From Tetragonia tetragonoides (taxonomy: Eukaryota; Streptophyta; Magnoliopsida; Caryophyllales; Aizoaceae): DNA of 64,000 nucleotides. Within the stretch, counting starts at the first letter, position 1. The number at the start of each line of letters is the position of its first letter. The notes under the pieces were generated by a model. The model was given only the letters and a program-made list of their open reading frames with translations. It ran no database searches and was not told the DNA's origin. Both the position numbers and the translations under genes were made by a program. Below are positions 1 to 11,280 of the stretch, one piece after another. Location of the stretch: contig CM076146.1 of the NCBI GenBank assembly GCA_038025085.1, positions 21,089,001 through 21,153,000 of the forward strand, read 5' to 3'.

Positions 1-1484
1 ACAGTAGGTAGCCTTTGCTGGCAAACCAACCAAAAGCAGAAGGCTTGTTTTGGCAGATTCAGGGGAGCCCAGCAAAGCTTAGTCCAAGCCATCACGGGGT
101 TATCATGAACCAATTTCCAGTAAGCAACACTTATTGAATAAGTATGACTGGACTGAATAACATTTTTTACCTCCTCTCTATCATCAAAAAGCTTTTTTAT
201 CATCCAAGAAGCTTGCGGAGGACTAGTCATCTGCTAAAAGTTTTGTCCTTTAATATAGTATGTAGAGACCCATTGAATCCATAGTTTCTCTTTCAACTTA
301 TGGATGTCCCAAACTAGCTTACCAACATAAGCCACATTCCAAAGATGCATCTGAAAGATCCCTAATCCACCCCTAGATTTGGGAGTACAAACATGCTCCC
401 ATGCTACAAGAGCTCTCCTGGAAGGATTACATGACCCAGTGCACAGAAAAGAACGACAAAGCTTCTCAATATGATTCAGTACAGCATGGGGTAAAATGAA
501 CACCTACGACCAGTAACATTGCAAGGGGAACACCACACTTTTAAGCAACTATGAAAGTAACCTGCTAGTCCAACTTGACATTCTAGCAGTCACCTTCTCA
601 ATAATGGGGCTACATTGATCAATGGAAAGTCTCTTGGATGACAAGGGCACTCCAAGATACTTAACAGGTAGAGACCCTCTCACAAACATAGTATTCTGCA
701 AAATAAGTTGTTTACTTTCCTTAGTAATCCCTCCAAAATAGATCTCAGATTTATTAACATTTGCCTGAAGACCTGAAGCTGTTGAAAACTCATTGAGACA
801 CTGCAGTAGGTGTCTAATAGAAGTAATATCACCCCGAGAGAATAAAAGAAGGTCATCTGCAAAAATGCTATGACAAAGTTTGAATTTGGAGCACTTAGGG
901 TGATATTTAAATTCAGGTTGTCTCTTCAGCTGATCAAGGCACCTTGATAAGTATTCCATTCCCAAGACAAACAAATAAGGGGAAAGCGGGTCACCCTGTC
1001 TTAGACCCTTCTTAGCAGGAAAAGGTCTCATCAAGGAACCATTATAGCTCACAGAATAGCTCACAGTTGAAATACACTTCATAATCATCTGAACAAATCT
1101 AGCAGGGAAATGGAGAGAGTATAGCATTTGTTCAATAAAAGGCCACTCAATCGAGTCATACGCCTTCCTCAAGTCTATCTTGAGATGGCATCGAGGGGAG
1201 ATATGCTTCCTCCCATAATGCTTAACCAACTCATGTGCAAGGATAACATTATCAGTGATTTTCCTCCCCTTCACAAAAGTTGATTGCTCCTCATGAATGA
1301 TAGAGTCAAGCACACCACACATTCTATTTGTAAGTACTTTAGATGCAATCTTGTAAAGTACATTACAACATGAGATAGGTCTAAACTCACTGACAGAAGA
1401 GGGGTTGATTACCTTAGGCACCAAGGTAATTGAAGTGCAGTTAACACTCTTGATGATCTGACCCTGTTGTAGCATATAAACCAC

Positions 1485-1550
1485 AGCTTCACACACATCT
1501 TTATTAATAATTGACCCAGCTTCACACACATCTTTATTAATAATTGACCA
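1485..1550 (-). repeat. 33-bp tandem duplication inside LINE1 RT
   Basis: Bases 1485-1517 and 1518-1550 are the same 33-bp unit with a last-base difference. It adds 11 residues (GSIINKDVCEA twice) without shifting the frame. Confidence 0.95.
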
Positions 1551-2574
1551 TGCTTTCTTATAGAAGGACACAGAAAAGCTGGAGATTTTTCCTCATCCAT
1601 ATCCCATAGAGCCTACTTCACCTCCTCAATAGTATAATCTTGAGCTAGAACAAGCTGCTGATTAAAATTTAAAACTGAACCCTTTTCTACCATATCACCA
1701 TTGACAACAGGAAGGTTAGTAGCACATGCTCCCATTAACCCTTTATAAAACATCAAAAATTCCTCCTGAATAATTGTGTGATCCTCAATCTTACAGCCTT
1801 GTGAGTCATATATATATGTAATCTTGTTACTAGCCCTTCGAGCTTTAATAGATGCATGGAAGAACTTTGTATTTCCATCCCCACACTTGATCCAGTTGAG
1901 ACCAGATTTCTGTCTCATAGAAGCTTCCTCAAAGCAATTTATCAAGCTTTGCCAGTAGTGTCTTCTCATCATCAATGAGCTGAGAATTAAACAAGTCCTG
2001 TTGTAGGCTCTCCTGAACTGAAGCTAACTCCCCCATGGCTAAATGAATCTTCTCTTGCAACCCATAATATTGCCTAGAAAACTTCTTCAATGCACATTTC
2101 ACTTGTTTCAGCTTCTAAATAACCTTGAACAAAGGTGCCCCTCTCCCCTCATATTTCCAATTCTCCTGAACTAAATTCAAGAAATTTTCATCCAATGCCC
2201 AGTGAGAGAAGAATCTAAAAGGTTTATTGCCCCTTACAGTATCCAGGTGAATCGTAACCAGCCTTGCGCAGTGATCAGAAAATTTATTCTGCACATAGTC
2301 AACTTCAGCCAAGGGAAACTCACTCAGCCATTCTTCATTGCCTACCACTCTATCAAGCTTTGTATACACTATGCTAGAGACATTGTTTCTATTGCACCAA
2401 GTAAAATCCCACCCTTTAGACCTTATGTCAGCCAATTTTAAGTCAAAAAACATGTCCTGCAGCTTGACCTCCTGCCATTGTGAGAAATTCTCTCCTCAGG
2501 CTTCAATGTAGCGTTGAAATCTCCACCAATTAGCCAAGGTACCACATAAATCCCTTGTTGCAAGAAATTCCAGC

Positions 2575-2600
2575 ACCTCTTCCTACCACCTCTTCCTACC
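2575..2600 (-). repeat. 13-bp tandem duplication causing a frameshift in LINE1 endonuclease
   Basis: The unit acctcttcctacc occurs at 2575-2587 and again at 2588-2600. Since 13 is not a multiple of three, it throws the endonuclease reading frame just before the GGDFNA motif. Confidence 0.95.
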
Positions 2601-2940
2601 AGTGCAATCATTTCTGCCATAGACAGCAGAAAAAATTAAAGTTTTAGAATCCCCAAACCATCTTACCTTAGCAGAGATGCACTGGTCCATTTCAGAGATA
2701 ATACGCACAATAACTTCTGTAGAATCCCAGACTAACATTACTCTTCCATTAGGAGCAGATTGGTGGTTGCAAGCAATCCTCCAGTCACCCCCAGGTTATT
2801 CTTCAAACTATCTACTTTTGATGCCTTTATTTTAGTCTCAAGAAGCCCTGCAATATCAATCTTGTGCTGTTGTAGAAAGCTTTTGAGACCCCTCTGCTTA
2901 GAGGGTTTACTAAGGCCTCTCATATTCATGAAGAGGCATT

Positions 2941-4262
2941 TCATTGGACAGTTGTAGTGGGAGGAGAGACTGTCACCCCATCTCCAGCCTCCTTCTCTTG
3001 CATTCCTGCAGTTTCATCTTCAATAACCACAATTGTTCCATCAGGCATTGCTTCATATATCACAGTACCACTAGAGCTAGCAAGTGTTGCAAATGGATTA
3101 GAGATTGCAACATTTGTGTCAGAAGTCGCTATTTTCTTCCCCTTTGCCTAAATAGTTTTCCAACCATCCTTATCAGGATTGTTAATATTAACCACAGGCT
3201 GAGCCTGCATAGGTTGCTTGGCAACCCATTGACCCTTAACCTTTCTCTTCTTCTTTCTTTTAGGAGCATAAGGTTTTGCTATAGGGTTCTGAGTTGGCTT
3301 CTCTTTACCACAGTCTTCAATTTGATGCCCAAAGAGCAAACACTTAGAACATAGAACAGGCTCCCAATCATACAGTACCTCCTGCTTAAACACCAGTCCA
3401 TCATCATCTGTAATAGTAATCTCCCTCTCCAGAGGCTTAGTGATATCTATGTCAATCAACAATCTAGCAAAGGAAATTCTCTCCTACTTAGTGGTCACTT
3501 GGTCTGCCATTAAAGGCTTACCCAGATAACTTCCAATTCGACTCAAGGAATCAGCTGACAAGCATGACAAAGGCAACTTAGGTAACTGAACCCAAAGAGG
3601 TAGATTTCTCACTGTTTCAGAGTTAATCTTGAATTTATCTACCCATTGTCTCAGCACAAAAGGTTTGAAGTTATACAGAAATGGCCCAGCATCAATCACA
3701 GTTTGCATGTCTTCTTTAGATTGAAATCGAAACACATAATAGCAACCCTCATGAGGAAAAATCCTAGGTTTTATACCCTTCCAGTACGAATCAACATATT
3801 GGATTATTTGTCTAAGATACGGATTCTCCCCCAAAACAAATCCAATCAACGTGAATTTCCATTTATCACTTTCAGATTTTAGTTCCAATTTATTCAACAC
3901 ACCAACTGGTTTACCATCACGAATAATAGGTGGTATAAAACTCAATTTCAGGCATGGAGTAGCAGGGTTCACAGGGTTTTGGGGTACTTGAGAAGATGGA
4001 GCTGAAATTGAGGCCTCAGACGCCGGAGATGAAGCCTGGCCTGGAGTTGCCACCATCTCCAATCGCCTAGCAAGCTTCCCAGCTGGTTCCCCGGGGTTCG
4101 GTATACCCTTGGAGTGAGATGTACCCGAAAAAGCCACACTCGCATCATCTGCGTCTTCTACCTCCGGAACAGAATCAAGTTCGTGTCTAGGTTGTGAGTT
4201 TAAGAAATCATTCAGAGAAGTTTTCTTAGCAGAGAGCTTGCCTTTTTGCCATTTTTACCCAT
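2941..4262 (-). pseudogene. LINE1 ORF1: DUF4283 and zinc-knuckle RNA-binding protein (broken)
   Basis: The nucleic-acid-binding LINE protein that packages element RNA. The probable ATG is at 4262-4260; a one-base indel lies just after it, so the long frame opens only downstream. The serine/proline-rich N-terminus leads into DUF4283 (about 3900-3490), with WKFTLIGFVLGENPYLRQII and the tail GSYLGKPLMADQVTTK. A CCHC-like knuckle (CSKCLLFGHQIEDC) sits near 3345-3305, followed by the basic stretch KRKKKRKVKGQ. Two in-frame TAG codons interrupt it, at 3486-3484 and 3150-3148. The frame is otherwise open down to a TGA at 2943-2941 that overlaps the ORF2 ATG. Confidence 0.88.
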
Positions 4263-4499
4263 CGAGCTAGCAAAAATGGTGAATAGCGTACGTTAGCAAT
4301 TTCGCCTAAACGTGCACCATCAGAGATTGTACTTTCTTTAATTTCTTGTAATAACATACTCCAATCTACTCCCCCATGTAATCGAATATCGCATAGGTTC
4401 ATCATAGGCCCACCATTGAAGAAAAATGGATGCACACACACGTAACACAGAAAGCAACCAATCAGCTTTTGCTGAGTAACCAAGCATTCTATCGAAGCA

Positions 4500-6197
4500 T
4501 ATAATCATGAGTTAATATATACATTAATGAACTAAAAACAACGAGTTTTCAACTCAGGTCATAAGACCTTCACATAGCATAGGCCCTCTTAGCTCTTTTA
4601 AGTAAAATCCCATAAGTTCTATATACTAGCTCAAACCCAACCATTGCTCTCAGTCACTAGCTCCTAGCCTCAACAATGTGGGAAGTGAACTGGCGGTAAA
4701 ACCCGCAGAAACAAAACCATCCCATAACTCGGTCATAGGCCCCCATAACTCATAACATACCCCGCAGGGTCTCAAAAGTCCACTCTCGGACCCATTCATA
4801 ACCATGTAACCATTTTCATAAAAATAATGCTCATCACCTAAGAAATAATCTTAGGCTACTTACCCACATGGCAATAGCTAAAGAGACTAACAACTTACGA
4901 ACCTCAAACCAAGATCAATATCAAATCATTTTCATTCTCATATTCTCATTTCATTCCACATACCCAATTCGGGTCAATAACAAAACAAGATTCACCATAT
5001 GGCACGGGTTCCCAAAGAATCATACAGCTCGGTTTAGTTCTCAATCGTACTTTAATCATGGCCTTTCTATGTTTCCTATCTATTGTGTATCTCAGAACTT
5101 TAATGCTAAGGCCATCAGCCTCTTAATACTTCAATTACTCTAACTAATTAGCATCTCAATCTAGATGTTGCTCAAACAATGAAACTACAAGGCATACAAG
5201 GTTCCAATGCATACCTAACAGTAAGTACTATGGCATTTTCAGCCTATGATAGTTCATATCAGCATATAACAGTTTATACAAACATTTAAACATATACTCA
5301 GCAACAATTAGCAAAAACCAACCAATTAAACACAAGCAAAAGCAACCTCATAATTGAATTTACAGAATCCAACATATAGTAATTCGGTTCACATATTAAT
5401 CACATATCAAGCATCCAATTCATACATAAAAAAAAAAAGAAAATAACATCCAACTTCAAAGTGATTAGAAAGAGTTACCTCTAATCCAATCCCCAAAGCA
5501 ATTAGCATCCAAAATTGCTCGATCAATCACCAATCATTTTAATTACATGCATAAAACAGAATAAATGAAACAAACTCAAAATCAGAAATTAAATTAAGCA
5601 AAACCAATCTAGGTTTTAGAGTTTTCGAAATCAAACCAACTGATACGGCGAATTGGGCAGATTGGGCATGAACTTCGGTGCGATTACTGGTAGCACTCGG
5701 AGAACTGGTGGTCGCCGTCCATGGCAGTAGCAAGCACGAGCAGAGGAGAGAGAATACACACCTAAAACAGAGAGGAGAGAAAAAATTCGACCATCCCAAG
5801 AAGGGTTCGATCACCAGCAGTACAGTCCATGGAAACGCAGTAAAGTTTTGGCGAAAAGAGAGATGAAGTGGCGGAGATGGTGGTCGTGGCGTGAAGGAGA
5901 ACCATGGTGATGGTGGTTCTTGTGGTTTTGAGCGTGACAGAGAGCAAAAGAGAAAAATAGGGTGAAGGGTTTGAACTGATGTAGATAACAAGGAGAAAGG
6001 CGTTGTTAGATAATTGAAGTCGGTTTTGACTTCTAAACCTTTTTTTTTCTTTTTTTCTTTTTTTAAAAGCCAAAATAAATACACATAAACATATACAACT
6101 AAATATACAAATCAAAATAATTCCAAAATACTTATTTTTACTTTAGATAATAATAAATTATTTTCTGAAAATACCGTAAATAGTCGGGGTATATACA
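4500..6197 (-). repeat. Ty3-type LTR fragment (LTR M), reverse orientation
   Basis: Read on the minus strand, the right edge begins TGTATATACCCCGAC at 6197, like the start of the chromovirus LTR at 32002 (TGTAATACCCCG). A pyrimidine-rich, CACC-rich leader (about 6080-5680) and a long AT-rich tract follow, as in plant Ty3 LTRs. Open frames at 5539-6115 are low-complexity and look like leader sequence, not genes. The 3' end of the LTR is missing at the LINE junction. The assignment rests on style and the terminal motif, with no second copy in the window. Confidence 0.5.
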
Positions 6198-6359
6198 AAA
6201 GCCTACTATAGGCGCGCCTTTATTCTATGCCTTTTACATAGGTACCTCTTTGTTGGTGGAGGTAATAAGGGTAAGTGTTGCATGCTTAGAATTATAGAAC
6301 AAAAAACGACTTTACCCCTATGTCTCTTGTGCTTGGTGAAACTTTAATATGCTTGGACC

Positions 6360-7329
6360 GCGAGAAACAAGAGTCCTCGTTTGGTGGATGGACAGGGAGC
6401 CCTCTCCTTCTTCAAGTAAGTGCTTGGCTTTGCATGAATTTATTTTGTCTGTTAATAAAGTTTGAATCTTTGTTGGATTGTTGACTTTATTTTTGCTTGC
6501 TTTTGTAGATATGGCTCCTTGAGCATATGTGTTTCATTGAGAGGCCCGCCAATGCTGTCAAGTACCAATCGAAATAATTTCCCGCTTGCCCGAGGTTGTA
6601 CTACGAGTCTACCATGGATGAATGGCGCGGGTATCTCAAAACTTGCCCTTTGCTAAGGTGGACCGTAAAGTGGTGGGGCCTTAAATCCGCAATAGGGTGT
6701 AACAAGGACACGGTATATTATCAAATTCTTGGCCTTTTAAACTCCACTTATATCTCTCCTACTCATATAATGCGACAATAAGGAAACGCCAAATCATCCC
6801 ACAAAAAGATAGTGTGCCTCCTACCGCGCGGACTTTGACAATTATCATGGTAAGATCTTCGGAATGTGCTTGGGACCATCGTCCTAATTCGACCATACCT
6901 CACATCAAAGCTCCAACAACTATCTCTTCGGCTTATGAGGCTTGGATGGATTGCAAAACCGTGGAGGGTCGCCGTGTATGTAGAAAATCCAAGTAAGGTG
7001 ATCTCAAGACCCAATCGGCCAAAGCTAGCCTAAGACTTTCAAACCCCAATGATCCGAAAGGGAAGGGTAAGAAGAAAGGAGTTAAGCATGTAAAGGGCAT
7101 CCTTAACCTTAAGGATAAAAAAGTTTTGGAAAAGATTACTACTAAACTAAAAGAAGTAGCCCCACCTTGGGCCAATGACCATGAAGCATCTTCAAGCACA
7201 ACTCTAATGGAAGTTGAAGAAGAAGAGCCTATTGTTCCTGAGAGATGGGCCAATGAACGAGAAGCTGAGGGCATCATAGAGGATGAGCCCATGAAGGAAG
7301 CGGATCCTCCTACCGAAGCTACAGAGTAG
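6360..7329 (+). pseudogene. Antisense PMD-like gene of element A
   Basis: A plant-mobile-domain/DUF7745-like protein encoded opposite to the retrotransposon. A short exon ends at a GTAAGT donor near 6416. A T-rich intron ends at TTTTGTAG near 6509. The next exon reads IWLLEHMCFIERPANA, then LRWTVKWWGLKSAIGC and YQILGLLNSTYISPTHIMRQ. That block matches the equivalent part of the antisense gene at 29643-30194 (WWSLTSLVACDN, ILGLYKSTFFFPSRVMGQYG), including the spacing of the later PP..R.LT block. At least one stop near 6574 and later frame breaks are present. The tail (7060-7329) is lysine- and then glutamate-rich. Its function in transposition is unknown. Confidence 0.7.
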
Positions 7330-7569
7330 TCCACTAGTGTCAATACTCTTTTGGAGCATGTCTAGCTTAGGATTGCCTTTTTGTTGCATTTAAATTTAAT
7401 AAGGGTGATGTCCCCCTTTAGGACTTAAATCTAAATATTGCATTTTTATTTTGAATTGCCAAGTCATTAGAGTTGTAATGAACTTTTATTATTTCTAATG
7501 GAGACATGCTCAAATTTATGCAATATTGCAACTTTATTTGGTTTATTATTATTTTAACAACTTTTGAAC

Positions 7570-7655
7570 GCAAAAATGATGAAGGGGTCTGACCCAACTG
7601 GAATTGGGTTATCCTACGTATCCTTTTAGGGAAATCAGGCCGCTTGTAGTTCTTG
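7570..7655 (-). other. Conserved post-integrase motif, copy A
   Basis: On the minus strand: CCTGATTTCCC, a short gap, GGATACGTAGG, then an ACCC-rich tail. It lies about 110 bp after the integrase stop. Related copies are at 29240-29296 and 53505-53575. Confidence 0.75.
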
Positions 7656-7759
7656 TTCGTGCAGTAAAACATTGAATCCCGTTTTTTTTTTCTTTTTCTT
7701 TTTTTTCCGGGATCACTTAGCCTTTTATGGGCCTCCCAAAAGTACTATTTCGAATGTCT

Positions 7760-8375
7760 TGCTTAGGCATAGAAATTCTTTAAATGATCCATATTTATCC
7801 ATTGACTAAACTCAATCCCGTCTAAGTCTGCCAATCGTGCAGCTCCGCCGATTAGAATTTTTGTGACAAGAAAATGTGCGGACCAGCTGGGTCTAAACTT
7901 GCCTCGAGGGTCAGTTTCGTTGGCCCTCACTTCCTTGAGTACTAGGTCTCCCACTTTGAGATCTCTCATCATGAGCTTTTGGTTGAAGTGTTTTGCCAAT
8001 CTTTTTTGGTAGATTCTCACATTATGCAACGCTTGCAATCTCTTCTCATCCAATAGGACTAATTGGTCATACAGGGCTTGGATCCAATCCGCTTTCGGAA
8101 TTTGGCTTTCCAAAACGATCCTTAGAGATGGGACCTCTAGTTTGATTGGCAAGACAACTTCCATCCCATAAACTAGAGAGTAGGGTGTTGCTCCCGTTGA
8201 TGCGCGAATGGAAGTCCGATACCCCCAAAGTGTGAATGGCAACTTATCGGGCCAATCATAGTAATTTTCAGCCATTCTCTAGATGATTTTCTTGATATTC
8301 TTGTTGGCTACTTCTACTACGCTGTTAGTTTGCGGCTTGTAAGGAGACGATTTTCGATTGCTTCTTTCATAAAAT
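7760..8375 (-). pseudogene. Element A integrase, C-terminal half
   Basis: Ty3-type integrase remnant. It begins in the catalytic core just before the third acidic residue: SSPYKPQTNSVVEVANKN (about 8350-8300, E of the DDE triad), then a TAG near 8281. It continues through WPDKLPFTLWGYRTS, ATPYSLVYGMEVVLPI, a charged helical stretch, and the DPRGKFRPSW...GGAARLADLDG C-terminal region to a stop at 7763. It aligns along its length with the integrase at 28600-29191 of element B. The zinc finger and the first two catalytic aspartates are missing. Confidence 0.9.
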
Positions 8376-9109
8376 GCGATTACTTATTCATGTTAGATTA
8401 TTAGATTGATTGACCAGATATATGGTGTTGGAGAGTTGTGCTATGGTTGAATGATAGGCATGATGAAGTGTTGGTAGATTTGTGTGACTAAGGTTGCGTG
8501 ATATTGTGAGTGTTGTATTAATTGAGTAAATTATGTAAGTTAATCATAATATGACCGAACGATATGTTGATGCATGATGATTGAGTAATTATATAATGAT
8601 TTTGTAAACGCATTTTGAGATGAATATGACTCTAAGGGAGGAATAAGAAATATTTGAGATTATACACGAGTCTCGACTGAGAAATGATGATAATTATGAG
8701 ACGATTAACTCCCAAAAAGAAAAACGATGACTTAATGAATAAATTGTAGTATGCTCCGAAAAGTGGTAGCCTTGGGATATTGAAGAGCATGTGAGTGTGC
8801 ACACTTTCATAAATGAGTGTGTAGGATTAAACCCATTGGCGATTAAGTTGAGTGTTTCACTTCATCACGGTTTAATATGAGTTTATGAGATTGAGTAGGG
8901 TGATAACCCGAGTTTATGATAACGCCGATAGGCTGAATGAATGATATATATATAGGGTCGACAGACCTGAGTGTAGGGCTCAAAGAGCCTAAGTTACGCA
9001 TGCTCTTCCATACCAACTAACTCTAAAATTGGTTATGCCTTAGTTTGCGAGAAATCTAAAGACTCTTGTATGTTAAGTTGTGCTTTAGGAACTTTGAAAT
9101 ACCAAGATG

Positions 9110-10146
9110 AAAGGGCGTAGCTACATAGGGGGCGGGCATGGGCCTGGCCAAAGTAGCTTTTCCAAAAATATATAATGTTGCTGACCACATTTATAACATG
9201 AATTGTTGATTGCTTTAGCGGTCCAAGTCTTGTTTGTGGTTCTGTTTGGTAATTGACCATTGTTCGAATTTAGAAACTTGCAATTTTGGCACTCCCTTTC
9301 CACTATTTTAGCTGCTTCAGTACTTTTGTTTATTATTTGGCGAATCGGCGGTTGTTGATTTTTTTTTTCTTATTTCGTTTTTTTTAGCAAACAAGGGACT
9401 TTAGAGCTTAACTAAAATCATTTGAACCATAATATGACGATATCTGATTTATCTCTTTGAAAAATTTTCTCATTTATTTCATAGTAAACTTAAATTATGA
9501 CATACAGTATAAATTGGTTTAGTGACCATCTATAATTTCAAAATCACAAAATTTCGTATAAGGCGGCCTCAGGGCCGTTCCTAAGGTTTTTGAGGCTCTG
9601 GGGCGGGATAAAAATGAGGGCCCCTCAGTATGAATAACTTGTTTTATCGGCAAAAAATAAAATAAAATTTGGACCCCGTATTAGGAAATGAGGATATGAA
9701 GAATGAAAAATTATTTTAAATTATAGAAAAATGGGGGCCAAAGAGATTTGATCTCAAAATCTAATGTAGGTAAGGAGCAACACAACTCATTTCCAACCAA
9801 GGAACCAGACCCTTTTTCATGTTTAGTATTTGCAAGTTTTTTTATTTATCTTAATTTTGCATTGTTGTTTGGGCCCTCTACAGACTGGGCCCTAGGCGGT
9901 CGCCCCTCTGGCCACCCCCTTGGGCCGGCTCTGGGCGGCCTCAAGGTGAGGCCTCTCATACAAGCATGATGTCATGCTTATATATGGAGGTAGCTTTACC
10001 TTGAGGTGGCTTCATACAAGACTTATTGTTTAAAAATTGGTTTGAATTCATTAACATTAATATTGTTATGTACTATCTATGCTTGTTGATATAAAGTGAA
10101 GGATTTTTTCGGCCCCTCTCAAGAAAAAATCCTGGCTTCGCCCCTG
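9110..10146. mobile_element. Non-autonomous hAT-type element (outer)
   Basis: Left end AAAGGGCGTAGCTAC and right end (reverse complement) CAGGGGCGAAGCCAGG form imperfect terminal inverted repeats. Flanking 8-bp duplications are ccaagatg (9102-9109) and ccaagata (10147-10154), 7 of 8 identical. There is no transposase. It sits in the LTR ending at 11934 and contains a second element at 9570-9933. Confidence 0.8.
9570..9933. mobile_element. Non-autonomous hAT-type element (inner, nested)
   Basis: 364 bp, with ends CAGGGCCGTTCCTAAGG and (reverse complement) CAGAGCCGGCCCAAGG. It is flanked by a perfect 8-bp duplication ggcggcct at 9562-9569 and 9934-9941. It is inserted within the element at 9110-10146. 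Confidence 0.88.
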
Positions 10147-10619
10147 CCAAGATATGATTTTAGAATAAATTGGAAAGATAATCCCTTTAAATTATAATAT
10201 TTATATAATGATTAATATTAGCTATCTTAAGTGTTGGTTGCTAAATGTCTTGTGTGGAAATGCTGATGATTGTTCTTGACTTGATGGCTTAGTCGGATAT
10301 TCAGTCAATTCTGTTATATGAGTTAAATTGTGATCAAGTGATTGATTGTTTGACTGAGGTTATTTAAATATGTGATATCACTTTAGTGACAATTGAAAGT
10401 GTTATGGCAGAATGTGATTGAAAGTATAATTGGTGGAGTTATATGAGACTTTTTATTATTCCTTACATTGTCTTAATATATGTTATATGTGTCTGGGTAA
10501 TTTTACATGTGTATCTTGAATTCTCTATGTATTTTGGTGGTCAATATAAGATAATCATTCGTTATAATATGCTTCGGTGTGATTTGATAATCTTGTATGT
10601 TTGTCTTGAATGTTATTAT

Positions 10620-11280
10620 TGGAGGTGGCAAACGGGTCGATCAGGTTGGGTTCAGGTTGGGTCAGTTTCGGTCGGGTCATTTACAGGTCGGGTCGTTTCA
10701 GTTTCGGGTTGGGAAATGCTTATTCATGACCCAGAGCGTTCGGGTTCGGGTCGACCCAACGGGTTGTGCATTTATTTTTTAAATAGGTTATAATTGCATA
10801 ATTAATTGTATTTTCAGCTTTAAAATAAAAAATTTGCAGACTATAATGTTATTATATATGGTTTTAATCTACTTGAAAACTATTTCGTAAAGTTTTTACA
10901 AGTTATTATGTTTTTACTAATGCATACGAAGTATCAAACCGCTACCTATCTAACAATTAGTTAACATCGTTCCACAAGGATTAGAAAAACCCTTATTAAA
11001 GAGAAATCTGAAACTACATATGTCAAAATTGGTTGATATGTAAGAAATTCTAATATGATTAAGCTTTTTGTCATTCACTTTTCTCATGCTGATATGTCTT
11101 ATTTTGAAAGCCTCAACCCAACGGGTCGACCCAGAGCGGGTTCGGGTTTGACCCAATAAATGTCGGTTTTTCGGGTTCGGTAAGTATCGGGTTTCGGGTA
11201 AGAATTCTTTGATCAAGACCCAAACTTTTCTGGTCGGTATGGGTCGAGTTCTCGGGTCGGGTCAAATTTTGCCAGCTCTA
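10620..11280. mobile_element. hAT MITE with GGGTCGGGTC subterminal repeats
   Basis: 661 bp. Ends are TGGAGGTGGCAAACGGGTCG and (reverse complement) TAGAGCTGGCAAAATTTGAC. It is flanked by a perfect 8-bp duplication gttattat (10612-10619, 11281-11288). Both subterminal regions are dense in GGGTCGGGTC/CCCGACCC-like motifs, probable transposase binding sites. The centre is AT-rich and non-coding. Confidence 0.9.

Larger units (their letters stand above)
1..2944 (-). pseudogene. LINE1 ORF2: endonuclease, reverse transcriptase, zf-RVT (broken)
   Basis: Would encode the enzyme that nicks the target and copies LINE RNA. It starts MKCLFMNMRG at 2944. The apurinic-type endonuclease follows, with GGDFNATLKPEER near 2500 and the SDHCARL histidine motif near 2270. 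Reverse transcriptase occupies about 1571-549, with LRQGDPLSPYLF near 1010-975 and the catalytic FADDLLLF near 870-845. The C-terminal zf-RVT region (503-1) runs off the edge. Breaks: frameshifts near 2760, 2100 and 1600, a 13-bp tandem duplication at 2575-2600 that shifts frame, a small deletion near 520-560, and a stop at 234-236. A 33-bp in-frame duplication lies at 1485-1550. The element is clearly dead. Confidence 0.9.
1..4480 (-). mobile_element. L1-type LINE (LINE1), 3' part outside the window
   Basis: A non-LTR retrotransposon in reverse orientation. ORF1 (4262-2941) is followed by ORF2 (2944 to beyond base 1) in the order DUF4283, zinc knuckle, endonuclease, reverse transcriptase, zinc-binding RVT domain, which is standard for plant L1 elements. 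Bases 4263-4480 would be the 5' leader; I see no gene there. The left edge of the window cuts the element inside the ORF2 C-terminus, so the 3' UTR, poly-A tail and target duplication cannot be seen. It seems to have truncated the LTR fragment on its right near 4490-4500. Confidence 0.9.
6198..8375 (-). mobile_element. Tat-lineage Ty3/gypsy fragment (element A)
   Basis: On the minus strand the order is integrase C-terminus (8375-7763), conserved spacer motif (7655-7570), then a PMD gene on the opposite strand (6360-7329). This is the architecture of element B at 27868-30886. No LTR of its own is visible: LTR M begins at 6197 and a different LTR begins near 8376. It could be a displaced piece of minus-strand element E (LTR at 49787-51390), but that is inference only. 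Confidence 0.75.

Noticed and set aside
3646..3882. 78-codon plus-strand frame in LINE1
   Set aside because: Antisense shadow of the DUF4283 domain of ORF1.
5539..6115. Open frames of about 180 and 117 codons on the minus strand
   Set aside because: Low-complexity Ser/Pro/Leu-rich sequence overlapping in two frames within LTR-like leader DNA; no domain and no homologous second copy.
10443..10793. 116-codon frame
   Set aside because: Spans the boundary of a hAT MITE (10620) and its GGGTCGGG repeats; not a gene.
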